From Holothuria scabra (Eukaryota; Echinodermata; Holothuroidea; Aspidochirotida; Holothuriidae), in contig CM074179.1 of assembly GCA_037179385.1 (NCBI GenBank), positions 34,373,905 through 34,437,904 of the forward strand: a DNA stretch of 64,000 nucleotides, written 5' to 3'. The translations under genes were made by a program, and so were the position numbers. Positions 1 through 11,912 of the stretch are shown one piece after another. Position 1 is the stretch's first letter, and each line of letters starts with the position of its first letter. The notes under the pieces are model-generated. The model was given only the letters and a program-made list of their open reading frames with translations. It had not been told where the DNA came from and searched no databases.

Positions 1-1830
1 TTGAATCTAAATTACTTTCTGCAATACAAGCTCCATATTTACAAATATGTAAAAGGACCCAAATTTTCGGCGCTTCGCAAATTACGATACGTCCCTAACA
101 CATTGAGTAGTGTTCACACTTTTGACAAAATCAGATTTTTTTTCTGTTTTAAAAAAATTGTTCTTGCTCGTAGAAAAAGCGAAAAATTTAGCACAAAAAT
201 GTACCTTTGGTCAATGGGATAGGGTGAGGTGCATGGTCCAAAATTGTCCCCGGCGCCCCCTCACTCTCATATTGCTTCCTACGCCAGTGGCTCAGATCTT
301 TTAAAATGAAGTCTAAGAAAAAAGGTAACATCCATTTTTTTTAAGAGCAGCAGGTGACAAGAACGGTAGGACGCACAGTCGCCCCATGGACAATATAAAG
401 AAACACATCCCCCAAGAAGTATGCCCCAACACGGTAATATAGCCAAAGGAACATCCTTTAATAAAGTACTCGTATAAGTTATACCGGCTAATGTCTCTTA
501 ATCTACAGACAAAAGTTACATTGACAAAGGTGGTAGATTCAGCTGTTCCTTCAAAACAAGTTTGGACGACTGCCCTTGCCCTTTCAAGATAAGATCAAAG
601 CCTCAAGGCTTTTTAAGTTCAGGTCACACTACAGTGATATCGGATCGGATTATCCGATTTTTATGAGTTTTAAGTTAAAATCTCCTCCTTCCATTGTTAG
701 AAAGAACGAGAAATTTGCCATCCTGTGTAAATAAATGATCAATAGGCCTATGTAAGGACCACGGAAATGAAATGTAAACTATTTATTTCGTGACGTCACG
801 TTCACAAACAACTTTTATAGGACTACGCATATCTGATGAAAGCTGTCTGTGGATTTGACGTCACGGAATATATTTTCGTATAGTCTTGCGATACAAATCA
901 TATATTTACACAGGTTGGCAAATTTATGTATCTTTTCGCCAAAGATGGAAGAGATTTTAAGTAAAAATTGGAGCGAAATCCGATCTGATATCGCTCATGC
1001 TGTGATATGACCTGAGCTTTGTAGTGACAGTATTGGATCATGACACAATGTACAAAATAAATTGTGAAAACACTTTTAACACACCGGCCAGTCCGCCCGG
1101 GCAATATCGTGACACTCAAGTAACAGGAATCCTCCGAGACCAGAAAGGCCAGTCTCCGCGACAATGAATAACTCCCTTCTCCGTGAAAGTTAATAGTTAC
1201 TCTTCCTACAAAGCAGCGGTCCCTCCCGCCAATAAGCAGGCATATTATAGCATGGGAGTGCTACCTCGTATTTCTTGCTTATATCGGCCGAGTGAGGGTG
1301 CTCAGTTTGTTTTAGATCATCATTGCCTACAAACACTTCAAACATCTGCAAACACATTACATAATAGGCTATTCCTCGTCACCAGTCAAGAGCCTGGCAT
1401 ATGACAATTTGCGATACCTCCGAAGTGAACACTATTAGTGGGTATTCGAGGCTGCCCAACCGCGTTGCTTCAATTATTCCTTACGTAGAGTTCGACTAAC
1501 CGTTAATGTTTGGAACTGAGCTGACCCGTGTATGTGATTGAATTCACCGAGCCGGGCCCACGGAATTTCCCCTCAGGTAGACTACTTATGCTATTGTCCT
1601 GTACAGGTTTCTTTAATTCTGAAAACTTTCTTATCTGCATATTGTGAGACACTGTAACCAATTGGTATACAAATCGACCTGGTCAATGTACGTAGAAGAA
1701 CTGGATGTGAGTAATGCGTGGACTAATGATGATGGAGACTTACAACTCAACTTGAGATCACGCGTTTATGTGCTTCAAGTGCACCCCAGCATTTTCTTTT
1801 CAAAAGCCTAGGAAATCTTGGTCACTTAAT
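1..1830. other. unassigned AT-rich DNA
   Basis: No exon, RNA gene or recognisable mobile element is visible. Open frames are short, have no family signature and occur on both strands as expected by chance. Confidence 0.5.
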
Positions 1831-2099
1831 TTAAAGGGCAGGAGCAGTCCTCCCAAATTGAAGTAGTGTAGTAGACTGTCCAGTTTCATGATTGGCTGTT
1901 GGGAGTCATGTGACAATGTTTTTTATCTTCAAATGTGAAATTTACCAGAAATAACTGCTTGGTTTACCTTGGATATGCAATAGTAAATCCATAAAATGTA
2001 ATGAAAGATACTTTGAAGAGAAATAAGATGAAAATTGTGTTATTTAGCTTTTTCTTCAAAATAAGTTTGGGGGGGGGGGGGACTGCTCTTTACCTTTAA
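1831..2099. repeat. TTAA-flanked MITE-like element
   Basis: The left end TTAAAGGGCAGGAGCAGTCC pairs with the inverse of the right end, GGACTGCTCTTTACCTTTAA, over about 20 bp with few mismatches. The element is 269 bp with no coding capacity and has a G run just inside the right end. TTAA at both edges suggests a TTAA-target DNA transposon such as piggyBac or Kolobok types. The superfamily is inferred from the target site only. Confidence 0.6.
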
Positions 2100-2171
2100 G
2101 GTATATTTGACCAGGAGGTTTTTAGATATTATTGAGGTTTATATTCCATACTGAATCAGAGGTAGCCTCCT

Positions 2172-2431
2172 TACGAAACACGCACCTACTGCATGTTTAA
2201 GGTTAGAGCATCCGACTTGCAGTCGGCAGGTTGGGAGTTCGAGTCCCGGACGGGATACACCAAAGATTTCAAAAAAAGAACCTTCAACCATTGAGCTTGG
2301 TGCTCAGCATAAGCCATGAAGTAGCGAAAACAAGGCAGTGAGCAACAGCTGAAAAAGGGCCATGGCCGGCTCGACTTGAATCAATTGGTTGGAAACTGGG
2401 CGTAAAACTCCATCTAACTGTACGAAACACG
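2172..2431 (+). mobile_element. tRNA-derived SINE, full-length copy with TSD
   Basis: The insert at 2183-2420 is flanked by an 11-bp direct repeat, TACGAAACACG, at 2172-2182 and 2421-2431. The 5' half resembles a tRNA, with an A-box-like GGTTAGAGCATCC and a B-box-like GAGTTCGAGTCC. The 3' half ends in GGCGTAAAACTCCATCTAACT, which is shared by all family copies in the window. The anticodon-like loop reads CTTGCAG, so a TGC anticodon is possible. This is the best-bounded copy and defines a SINE of about 238 bp. Confidence 0.8.
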
Positions 2432-3448
2432 GGATATTCCACAATGTCGATTAACCTTCGACTGTCCCTAATACTGACATAATTTTTGGAACATTTCAGT
2501 CGAATACCCTCTTATTACTCTGTGCCACACCCAGGCCAATTGATTCAACCTGCAGGACCATGGCTCTTGATCTGTACTGGTTTCGGTTCGGCCAGTAGTG
2601 TTGTTAGCAGGACTCTAAGTCACGCAATTTATCTCCACTCCCAGGTTACTTGCCGAGTCATACATTGGTCCACTGTCTCATATTTAAGACTCCTTTAAAC
2701 GCATCCCGATGATTTTTGTTTTCATCAAGGGTGGGAAAAGAAAAGGGAAGGAAAATTTTACAGAACTTGAATATAAATATTTTAAGCCAATGTGAATATT
2801 AATAGAGCATTATCTGGATCATTAAAAATAAGCTATCCGTCTTTTTAATAAATAAGTTACTCACAGATCATGAGATGGAAATTCTCTGAGTTATTTGTTG
2901 CTTCTGGGAAACTGCGGTTCGCGTCAGTTGCCTAACTAAGTTCACAACAATTATTCTTAACATTCTTTTAAATGCGTATGATGTTGTAAGCCTGTGGCTA
3001 AGGTTTTTCTTACTTCTAAGAAACGTTGTTCACCTATCTGTTTCCCAAATCACGGCAATCATGCTTCAATATTCTTCCAAACGCATAAGGTTGTTACACT
3101 ATAGCTGATATGAGGTTTATTGTTAAGACTGGAAGGTTTTATAATACTAATTAACCTCTTTTCATGAGGTGTTACTGCATTTTAAAAGCAATATCTTTTT
3201 AAACTCAGTTCCAAATATTTTTTGCCCAACTCCCTTTCTTCCCATTGTGACAAATGATCCCACACTAGAAAAGCTTCTTATTCTGAAGACTAGCTATAGT
3301 ATAATGAGCTTGAAAAGTGTTTATTTACACCAACACGTTATGCATATAATCCTACACGGCTGCTCTCATCTTGACTGGTGTCATAAGCAATGTAGGCTTG
3401 ATGTAAAGACTAATCGTCAAGCAACAATTTACCAGCGAACTGTCATTT
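2432..3448. other. unassigned DNA
   Basis: AT-rich sequence without a recognisable gene or a repeat shared elsewhere in the window. Short open frames of 70-93 codons here show no family signature. Confidence 0.4.
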
Positions 3449-3755
3449 AAAGGGCCAAACCTCTTACCCCAAACTACAATTTTGGTAAGGGGGTACCAAA
3501 ATTCTCAATTGGCTCAGCTCTTCGACTGACAGCTAATTCAAACAATGCAGAGTACCATAGCTTAAATTACACAGCATAAACGGTAATGAGAGTGTTTTGA
3601 ATATATATTAATTGAGTTTGTCTATACTCGCCCTGAAATAATAAACTGAGATTGTATCTTGATGAGGATGAATTTCAGACAACTGTGGGAGGGGCTTTAA
3701 GTAAGAGGGTTAGGAGAATTGGTACTGTTTGGGGTGAGAGAACTGGGCCTTTAAG
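3449..3755 (+). repeat. AAAGGGCC MITE, copy 1
   Basis: The ends TTAAAGGGCCAAACCTCT and GAACTGGGCCTTTAA form a terminal inverted repeat flanked by TTAA. The interior is about 300 bp and non-coding. The same sequence recurs inverted at 3963-4267 and again at 50900-51226, so it is a mobile family. Confidence 0.7.
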
Positions 3756-3962
3756 TGACAGTTCTCTGATTTTATGGTGTTTGTATTGGAAAGACGAAAT
3801 ACGATGACAAACTTCACCAATCGCTTTTAATGTTTGGTGGGGTGGCTGTTTTGTAAGCCTGAGATGTACCAGTAATATGTAGGTCCATATTTGAGGTGCT
3901 TTCAAAGGCCAGTTTTACTACATTTTAATTTACACGAATACCTTCCCAATATGTAAAATTTG

Positions 3963-4267
3963 GTTAAAGGCCAAATTCTCTCACCCCAAACAGTACTAAT
4001 TCTCCTAACCTTCTTACTTAAGCCCCTCCCACAGTTGTCTGAAATTCATCCTTATCCAGTTACAATCTCAGTTTATTGCTTCACGTTGAGTATAGAAAAG
4101 CCTTATGTGTATAACCAAAACACTCTCAGTACAATTCAAGCTGTGTGACATAAGCTTTGGTAATCTGCATTGTTTGAATCAACAGTCAATCAAAAAGCTG
4201 GGTCAATGGAGAGTTTCTGTACCCCCTACAAGAAGTGTAGTTTGGGGTTAGAGGATCGGCCCTTTAA
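3963..4267 (-). repeat. AAAGGGCC MITE, copy 2 (inverted)
   Basis: This is the reverse complement of the 3449-3755 element. It starts TTAAAGGCCAAATTCTCTCA and ends GGATCGGCCCTTTAAG. The two inverted copies lie only about 200 bp apart, giving an 820-bp palindromic arrangement. Confidence 0.7.
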
Positions 4268-5515
4268 GTCAATGGCGGCAAACTCCCCTATCCTTGGCTA
4301 CGGACCTTAAAACCAGTCTCCAATTCCACTAAACAAAAATTTTCTGCAAGTGAGTAATTGTGAGGTTAATCTCTTGTCTTCCTCTAAGCGTACGCATAGT
4401 ATACATTTGGAAACATCAAGAACACTTGTTGTGCAATGAAGAATCTTGTTTATTTTAATAAGTTTCTTTCATGATCCTGCATTAAAACCGTAGACATTGA
4501 ATGTAAACCATCGTGTAATATTCTGTACGAATTTATTATTTTTTACCTGAATTTTTCCCGGTTATTGTCGCAACAGACAAATAATGTATGCGCAGTTTTA
4601 CTCATTAATCATTAAAAGAGGAGAAAAACAACAAAATGAATCACTTACATTAGAGATCAAAATTCCTTTATCTTACCCAAGACATCGTATGAAAAAACAT
4701 CTGTATGAATTTAATAAGTAACAAAAACATCACTTGTCAAGTAATTGAGCCAGTACTGAATATGGAATACGTGGTACACAGCTAATTCAAATTTTGGGGG
4801 GTGAGGAGGTGAGGGTGTGGGTGGGGTGGTGGAATTTATTTTACCTTTAAGGTAAGTTACAACATTTCTTCAGTGTAACGACTTTTTAAGAGAAATTTTT
4901 ATTTAATAAGAAGTGTCATTCATGAAAAAGGGGGTATCCATAAATAAAGCTACCTGCCTCTACACTAGCCTATGGCAGGAGTTCCCGGGCCAGTTGTAGA
5001 GGGGGGATCTGTATAGCCTCAGAATGGAGTCACCATTTCGGACTCACGTGGTCTCAGTGACACCTTCTATTCTGTAATCAATAAATCGTGAAAAACAGCC
5101 TTGTGCAATTGATACAAGTGTTCTTTTGCGCGCCTGATCGATGTGCTTTTCACTACCACCTATGCGATCATCCGTATACTTTATTCTATCAGTTGTTTGG
5201 GAAGCCTGGGTATTCTATAGTTGTACCCAAACCAACCCCAGGTCATTACCTAGCCGAAGGCACTAGGCTTAATAGGTCACTTCACCACACCATCCCATCT
5301 GTTTATCTCTGTATGCATATGTGATGACTTTGTTATGCCACGCCTGCAGAGAAAAGCAGCAGTCTCGCCCGGGCAGCACTTAGCCTATTCTCACTGCATG
5401 GAGAGTAAAAGCGCATCAAGGACACCAGTAAACACTTAAGTTAAATGTTGAAAGAAGATTCAGTTTCCCTAAAGTGGTGGGAGCCGGCATGGCCGCACGG
5501 GTCTCTTTCTCTCAG
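4268..5515. other. unassigned DNA
   Basis: AT-rich sequence with a G-rich tract near 4795-4835. No exon is recognisable. An open frame at 5088-5324 has no family signature. Confidence 0.4.
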
Positions 5516-5632
5516 GGTTAGTTACTTAGTTAGTTAGAGTTTTACGGCCCAGTTTCCAAAGTAATGGTTCACTGAAGTCGAGCTGGCTACAACCACTTTT
5601 TCAGTTGTTGCTCACTGGATTATTTTCCTTAC
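5516..5632 (-). mobile_element. SINE fragment (3' half)
   Basis: The SINE 3' half is present in inverse orientation: GAGTTTTACGGCCCAGTTTCC, preceded by a TTAGTTAGTTAG tail. The tRNA-like head is missing. Confidence 0.6.
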
Positions 5633-5840
5633 TCCCTTCTTTCTCTCAGGGGGCAGGTGCGGTGACTTTTTGTTCTAAGCCACATCGCCAATCAGGGCAA
5701 CCAGGGCGTACTCTGTGTCCGACTGAGACACCAAGGTCTATCCGATTCAGCAAAGTTTTGGTCAATTTGGGGCCGTCCCGTACAGCTTTGGTAGTCGATG
5801 CCCTCCAGGGGTTGTCGAGAGGTGGAGAGGTGGATTCCTT
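5633..5840 (+). repeat. dispersed repeat D, copy 1
   Basis: This moderately GC-rich segment is similar to 21170-21310 and 58690-58865. Shared landmarks include GTCCGACTGAGACACCAAGG and a nearby CAAAGTTTTGGTC. Open frames on both strands here reflect the base composition and have no protein signature. It could be the 3' end of a retroelement. The class is unknown. Confidence 0.5.
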
Positions 5841-6588
5841 GTTCAGTCCTCTCACTTCAGAATTTTGAGCAGTTAAAGACTTGTGTCTAGGAACTTAGTT
5901 TTTGCTTCCTTTCTTTTTTAACTACGACAAAAGTGTGACAGGTGTTCTCATTTAGTGGCACGTAACCTGTTGAAATGCATTTCAGTGTGATTCTCTTCTG
6001 AGAGAAATCAGAGTTCCCTTAAGCACTGTTTTTATAAAGGTGATTGACAAAATTGTTCCTAAAACCCGAAACAGATTCTAAGCTTAGCCAAAACCGCAGC
6101 ACCTTTCCTACTGGCCTATAAACCACCTGGTACTTTCAATAGCTTTCGGTAAAAGGTGGAAATAAATAAATGAAATGAATGAATAAAATTAAATGAGTAG
6201 AATATGTATCTTTGTTCCGTTAATTTGTATTGTTTTCCTTCCCACAGCAAGCTGCACGATATATACAAACGGCACACTCTCCCTGCATCAATGAGCGACT
6301 GGAGGCAAGAAACACGTCACGGTGGCAAGGATAGAAGTCTCCTGTACACAACCCAGCCTGTGAGCACTAAATATGAGCTGGGTGTGTCAGGTGAAGGGGA
6401 GCTGACACAGTCAGAGCCGATGTTAGGTGTGAGTATGCCGATACGGAGAGTTAATACAAAACTTATTGAATGACACCACTGGCAAAGAAGGGTACTTACT
6501 TAAAGAGTACCTCAAGTCAAAAAGTTCAATAATATATCATGGAAAATGAGTTTTAACAGTCCAACTCCCATCTTCATAGGACACTGAA
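5841..6588. other. unassigned DNA
   Basis: No gene recognised. An open frame at 6204-6473 (89 codons) has no family signature. Confidence 0.35.
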
Positions 6589-8342
6589 CCAAGGTATAAA
6601 ATTTGAAATTTATTCACTTAAAACAAACTAGTCCATTGCGCAATACACTGTTAAAAATTTCTGTAAATTTACAGACTTTTTTTAACTTAAACTTTTTGTA
6701 TTTTAGTTTTAATAGAGATTTTCTGTATCTTTACAGACACTTTGTATTGCTACAATAAAAAAAGGTTGTTTAACATGTATTTTCTGTTTATTTGAAAAAC
6801 CATTTCTGTCTGCTTTTTTAACCAAATTTTACTGCTTTGTAAAACTTTTTCTCTAAATTTACAGAAATTTTAACAGTATTTTGTATTTTTCTGATTTCAC
6901 ATAAATATACTGTCATTTAACAAACATTCATTTTGTTTTTAAGCTGAAAAAGAAACAAAAATAAGCCCAAACAAACAAATAAGAAATAGCCAGAAAATTT
7001 TCAATATATAACATGCATCGTTCTGCGAAGTTTCAGTTTAAAAAAAACATTTTTGGCAAATTTATGGCCCTATTTGAAAATTAACTTACATTTATTATAA
7101 AAGCATGCTTAGTTATTACGTTCTTAGTTATAAATATCATACAACTGGTGTTTTTTCACACATTTTTAAGTAAAAAGAAATTGTAAGGCCCTAATTTCAG
7201 AGCACTGACAATTGGTGTACAGATGTCAACTCAAACCACAGGGGCTCATGCACTTGATCGGAGCAAATTAAAACCGTTTCACAAATTTTCTTGAAAGAGT
7301 CTGTAAATTTACCACTTTATGATCTCATCACCTTATGATCTCTCGTAAATCTCATTTTGCATAAATGGGTGGAGCTTATTTTTTAGCCATTTTCCTAACA
7401 AAAGGATTGCTGTTGCTTTGAATAATATCTTCTTTGGCGTTTTTTAATCAGGAAGTGATAAACTTATTGTTTACCTTGTCTGGAAATATTTGCAACCAAT
7501 GTATTTGCATTCTTTGTCATATTTATTTTAAAAACAATTATTATATTGTACAAAAAATGTGACTTTCCAATTACAAAGTTCCTAGAGATAGCAGACTACT
7601 TGACAACCATATGACAACAAAGCATCCTCAATGTGTTTTGATTGAAAACAACTTCGTAACGACACATTACGTTGATAATCAATTACCTGATCTACGTAAT
7701 GGTGAAGTGTATGTTACGTAATAACATATGAAAGGTAAAAAAGCGATATTATAATAAATATTAAAACGTCGGGAATGAAAACAGTAGGCTGTAAATTCAC
7801 ATAAAATTAAGGTAAACAAAACAGAACAATTCTGTAATTCGATTTTACAGTAGACTTTTGTAAACTAATTTACATGCAAAAACTGTAAAGAAAAAAAACC
7901 CTTAATGATTTTTCATGATTACAGTCTGGCTGTAAAAAAAACATTATTTGGTTGGAAAAAAATTTGCCATAAAAATTATGTAAATTTACAGAGAAATTTT
8001 TTAACAGTGTAATCTGTGACTTTCTTGTTGTTCAACTCACATTACCTGCTTTGTCTCCCTTTAAAATAAATAAAAAATTATGACCTTTAATACTTCCTGT
8101 TTGCTTGCATGGCATGTTGAACAGAAAGGGCTTAGCTTAGTTTATCGCATCACCGCATAAGAGTAAGAGTGTTATCACACCTTGGTTCAAGGTGCAGTAA
8201 CTTTCAGAAAACTGAAACAAAGAAATACAAAGATTGTAATTTGAGTAGTACGGTACTACAATGACATTATGACACTACAAATTATTGCGCAGTGTACCAT
8301 TTTAAACTGAGTGAATAAACTTCAACATTTTATGCCTCGGCT
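6589..8342 (+). mobile_element. older TIR element interrupted by a CACTG element
   Basis: The outer ends, around 6589-6645 and 8285-8342, are inverted relatives (TATAAAATTTGAAATTTATTC against the inverse of GAATAAACTTCAACATTTTA). The right part, 8012-8342, matches the reverse complement of the uninterrupted copy at 56221-56600. That copy is only about 380 bp, so the extra sequence is the element at 6646-8009 inserted beside the left terminal repeat. This is a nested insertion. Confidence 0.65.
6646..8009. mobile_element. 1.36-kb CACTG TIR element, copy 1
   Basis: The ends are CACTGTTAAAAATTTCTGT and the inverse of AAATTTTTTAACAGTG, flanked by TA on both sides (6644-6645, 8010-8011). Both subterminal regions are crowded with CTGTAAA or TTTACAG motifs in both orientations. 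There is no transposase frame, so it is non-autonomous. A second copy lies at 11913-13492 and is highly similar along its whole length. Confidence 0.8.
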
Positions 8343-9599
8343 CAAGAACTGTTAGAATTCGTGTTTCATGCTGTTCAATATATATTTTCGAAGTTTTTGT
8401 CTTAAGTTACACATTAAACGGTTAAACTCTGAGCTCGAAATTTAATCCAGTTTATAACGTTAAAGTGAAAACCCTTTTGCGAATATAGATGTAGGTTTGC
8501 AAGGCACAATCTCTTCAAGAGCAAACATTAATCTTAAAAGCTGATATCATGTCACACAGCTAAGGCCAAAGAGGAAGAGGATGGTTAACGACATATGTCT
8601 CGAGGATATTATCATGCATGTTATATCATGTAACGAATAAGCCAGTTAGGTAGTTCGTTTTGGTGGCTACGCACATGCGCACATCCTTCAAATGGTCGAG
8701 ATAAGCAAACCAACCCCACACCTACAACACGTATTCCAAAATTTGAGTTTACATGAAAATTTGGTGAATTTCTTTCTTAATCCATCCATAACATAGGGAG
8801 GTATCTCAAGTGAATTTTAACGCAGTGGATTGTGTCCAAATTTTCTTTTGGGTGCAAAAAATGCATTCTATTCGGCCGTAAAGTAGTATTGGAAACCCTA
8901 TTTTCATACGACTTGGCTTGACACTTAGAAAATGTTGTATGCATGTACGGTACGTGCTGAGCTCGGTTTGCAGAGCCTACGCGGTGCCCTACAATTCCAT
9001 GCGACAACGAATTACCGAACTATCTTATTGGGTGTCGTCTTCACCCAATCCTCACACTGAGTTTATCATGTACTATAATAAGTCTCGAGACCTTTTAGTT
9101 CCAATCTACCTCTCTTAAACTTACCGTAAATTGAATTATGATGATACATTATAAATCAAAATGTGAAGACTTTAATGTCGTCTTAGACAGCTCCCATATT
9201 AATATTCAATAGCATTAAACCCAATGCGGTTTTTTATTATACCACATCAAAATTTTTATTGGACGGGTCGTCGGAACATGTACTATCAGTGTAAGTCGCA
9301 TATCCCCCATTTCTTGGCTTCCGTATCCTGTGAAGTTTCCTTAAACCGATGGGTCGCTTTCCAGACCACATTTAATGTTTCATGATATTTGTTTTTTATG
9401 GTTCCCAGTTGTTTATAGTTTTTAGGGGCTCATTTGTTAAACGAACTCCATATAGAATGATGTTTAGAAGTGAATGTATCGTTGCAAATATCAGCCACTT
9501 ATAAAACGTGGTGTAGCACTACCCAAAGATTTTGACAAAATATTGAAATGTTAGACGGTGAAACAATTTTACACTTACAGGCTATATCCCACCAGAGAT
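8343..9599. other. unassigned DNA
   Basis: No exon or shared repeat was recognised. Short open frames around 8777-9118 overlap on both strands and carry no signature. Confidence 0.4.
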
Positions 9600-9626
9600 C
9601 TGGAAGAGCTCCGTGATCACAGAACC

Positions 9627-9780
9627 CATTGACCCTTTTCCAAACAGCAGTCACAAAGGATTGTGGGATGGGTTTTAGGTATGGATAAATTTTGTCAATG
9701 ACATTTTACTGTTGGGTAAAATAATGCTTACCAACATTTTATCCCACAATTCTTTGCAAAAGCGATTTGGAAAAAGTGTC
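9627..9780. repeat. imperfect inverted repeat
   Basis: The left arm contains CTTTTCCAAACAGC and AAAGGATTGTGGGAT. The right arm contains ATCCCACAATTCTTTGC and GATTTGGAAAAAG. The arms are about 40 bp and lie about 60 bp apart. Probably a small foldback element. Confidence 0.5.
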
Positions 9781-9844
9781 TACGGTTTAACGGCTGAGAG
9801 AGGTTCATTACTTATTGTTTACTTTTTTTTCTTTTTTCCCCGAA

Positions 9845-10065
9845 AGGAAGAAATTTATTTACATCTTGAACATACATATAGTACAGGACAAGCTGAATAA
9901 ATATAATATTGACAAGTATGTACAAAATGATTTCTCAATTTCATTTACCACTAGTTAGATATTCATTTCAAAGGACGAAATTTATTTACATCTTGAACAT
10001 ACATAAATATAGTACAGGACAAGTTGAATAAATGTAATATTTACAAGCAAGTACAATATTATTGT
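9845..10065. repeat. two-copy local tandem duplication (about 129-bp period)
   Basis: The stretch GAAATTTATTTACATCTTGA, with its downstream sequence (ATACAT, ATAGTACAGGACAAG, TGAATAAAT), occurs at 9849 and again near 9978. The copies differ at several positions, so the duplication is not very recent. Confidence 0.65.
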
Positions 10066-10779
10066 TTACTTTTTGTTTAAACAGAATTTAACAAATCGTA
10101 TAAAGTATAATCAATGTTTACTATACGACGGAGAAATTTCTTGAAAACAGAAAAAATGTGATTCTGAAAAGTGCAAATTACATATGGAGAAAGGGGTCAC
10201 ACAGTCGACATGTCCGAGCCTATAGTTTTCCACCACCCTATTGATAATCGACTGTCTAGAATTAGCTTCTCTACAAGAACAACTTGGGAAAATACTCACC
10301 AGCACTGACCACGTATGTTAAAATACTAAAATTGAGTAAGATTTGTCCTGTTCTGCATGTTGATTCATTGGTTTACAAAGGAGGTTAGATACCATTTAAT
10401 TAATGGATAGTTAGCAAACTTAAGCCAGTTTCAATATTTTCTCGTGTGTACCCAGTTAGTATTGGTGAAGATTTTACCAAATTTTACTAGCATGTAAATA
10501 CCCAGATAAAAGCAAACACCCAAAAGGTAGCTTAAAGGGGGCTGCAGCCACAGAGGCGCTTCGCAGTCTACCCCAAAGGTTGAAACTTCTCAACGGTTAG
10601 CATGAATGACCCTCTTCCCCTCTCTCTGGGATGAACACCTTTGCCTATGAGCAACACCACAAAATTGCTACAACACCATGTGTTGTCGGAATCAGCAAAT
10701 AACCTACCTACATAATGAGGGATAGATTCCGTTCTGTTTTTATCGAAACGATGGAGTTTTACTGATTTCTACATCTCAG

Positions 10780-10932
10780 GCTTCACTCGGCGGACCTCCT
10801 GGCCTGACGCGATTGGCGAAACTGGATCAAGTCTTGGTAGGCCAGCGACGTGGAAAATTAGAAGCCTTCAGGGGCCGGCCGGCCGGGGAGATGAGGAATA
10901 AATATCAAATCAAGACTGTCCGTGGGCAACAG
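10780..10932 (+). pseudogene. PLSCR-A exon 2
   Basis: This is a 51-codon open exon after CATCTCAG and before GTGATG. It contains PPGL, then KLDQVLVGQ, then NKYQIK and a final GQQ, matching exon 2 of PLSCR-B and -C (48 codons). The conserved GCPPGLEYL is changed to GGPPGLTRL. A GC-rich stretch of CCGG repeats at about 10870-10890 replaces the usual acidic WETE region and adds three codons. The exon is unusually divergent, which fits relaxed constraint. Confidence 0.7.
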
Positions 10933-11109
10933 GTGATGTATGGCTTCTTGAGTTGAGATGCCTAATAACATTAACTATGTTATTCGATATGTTATTTGCA
11001 ACGGATTGATATTATTTCTCACATCTTGTATCGTTTCGCGCAAAAATGGTTATGCAAAAGTGTGGATGCTATGGACCTTGTGCATCGACGCCACACTGAC
11101 TGACCTCAT

Positions 11110-11255
11110 CTTTGGGGGGAAAACAAGGAAACACGTGAACACACGCATAAAGATTCGCCCTGCACGTGGGGCAGGCTGTGCGAGTATTCCACTGATTGAC
11201 AAATCAGCTGTCTGCATTTGTCTGTGTTGGTTCGTTTTGCCCCCAAAGGAGGGCG
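11110..11255 (+). repeat. short TIR repeat (TTTGGGGGC..GCCCCCAAA), copy 1
   Basis: The left end CTTTGGGGGGAAAACAAGG is the approximate inverse of the right end GTTCGTTTTGCCCCCAAAG. The interior, including TTGACAAATCAGCTGT, is shared with 60595-60775. The two copies have the same + orientation although the host genes run in opposite directions, so this is a mobile repeat and not conserved intron sequence. Confidence 0.55.
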
Positions 11256-11912
11256 TATTTTCCCGCTATTTTTGACAACATATGCATAAGATCTATATTT
11301 AGAATTGATAAAGTGTCCAGGGGCTACAAGAGGAACGACATCTCCTCACCATGACTAAACCTTGTGGGTATTGTATTTTTACTTAAAATTTTTTCACTCC
11401 AAGATATTTTTCACTCCGTTGCTTCCACAATCTAAATTCATTAATCTGAAATGAACTACAAAATTTCGTTAAGTCGGTTCGGTAGATCAGGGTTCAAGAA
11501 ATTTACAGAAGCGTTTCTTTCACGCTACCTTAATGGCTGATCGAGGGCTGAACCGCCTGTTCAGCCGTATAAGATTCGCCTTACCCCAAGTTGTATTTGA
11601 TCCGTAATGATTTCGATGCAAAATTAACGAACAGAGGAAAACATCCTCTGGAGCATCAAGTTAAGTAACTTTTTTGTACAAATTCTCATATCAACCGAAA
11701 TTTCTTGACATAATTCTCCGTGAAACTGGTCCCCAAATTTCTCGAATAGCACCTCCATTTTTAGATGGTAATTTCGGGATTACTGAAAGGAAGAACTCCA
11801 ACATTTGGTGATACAATCGGGAAGACTCTTCATATAGTTAAATCTTGTTTGATAAACTTGCTGACAGATGTTAGATTATTCCTGAAGTGTTTAAATGTTG
11901 AGTAAATACCTA

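Noticed and set aside
11110..11255. Homology between intron 2 of PLSCR-A and intron 2 of PLSCR-C
   Set aside because: The shared segment has the wrong relative orientation to the genes and has inverted ends, so it is a mobile repeat and not conserved intron.
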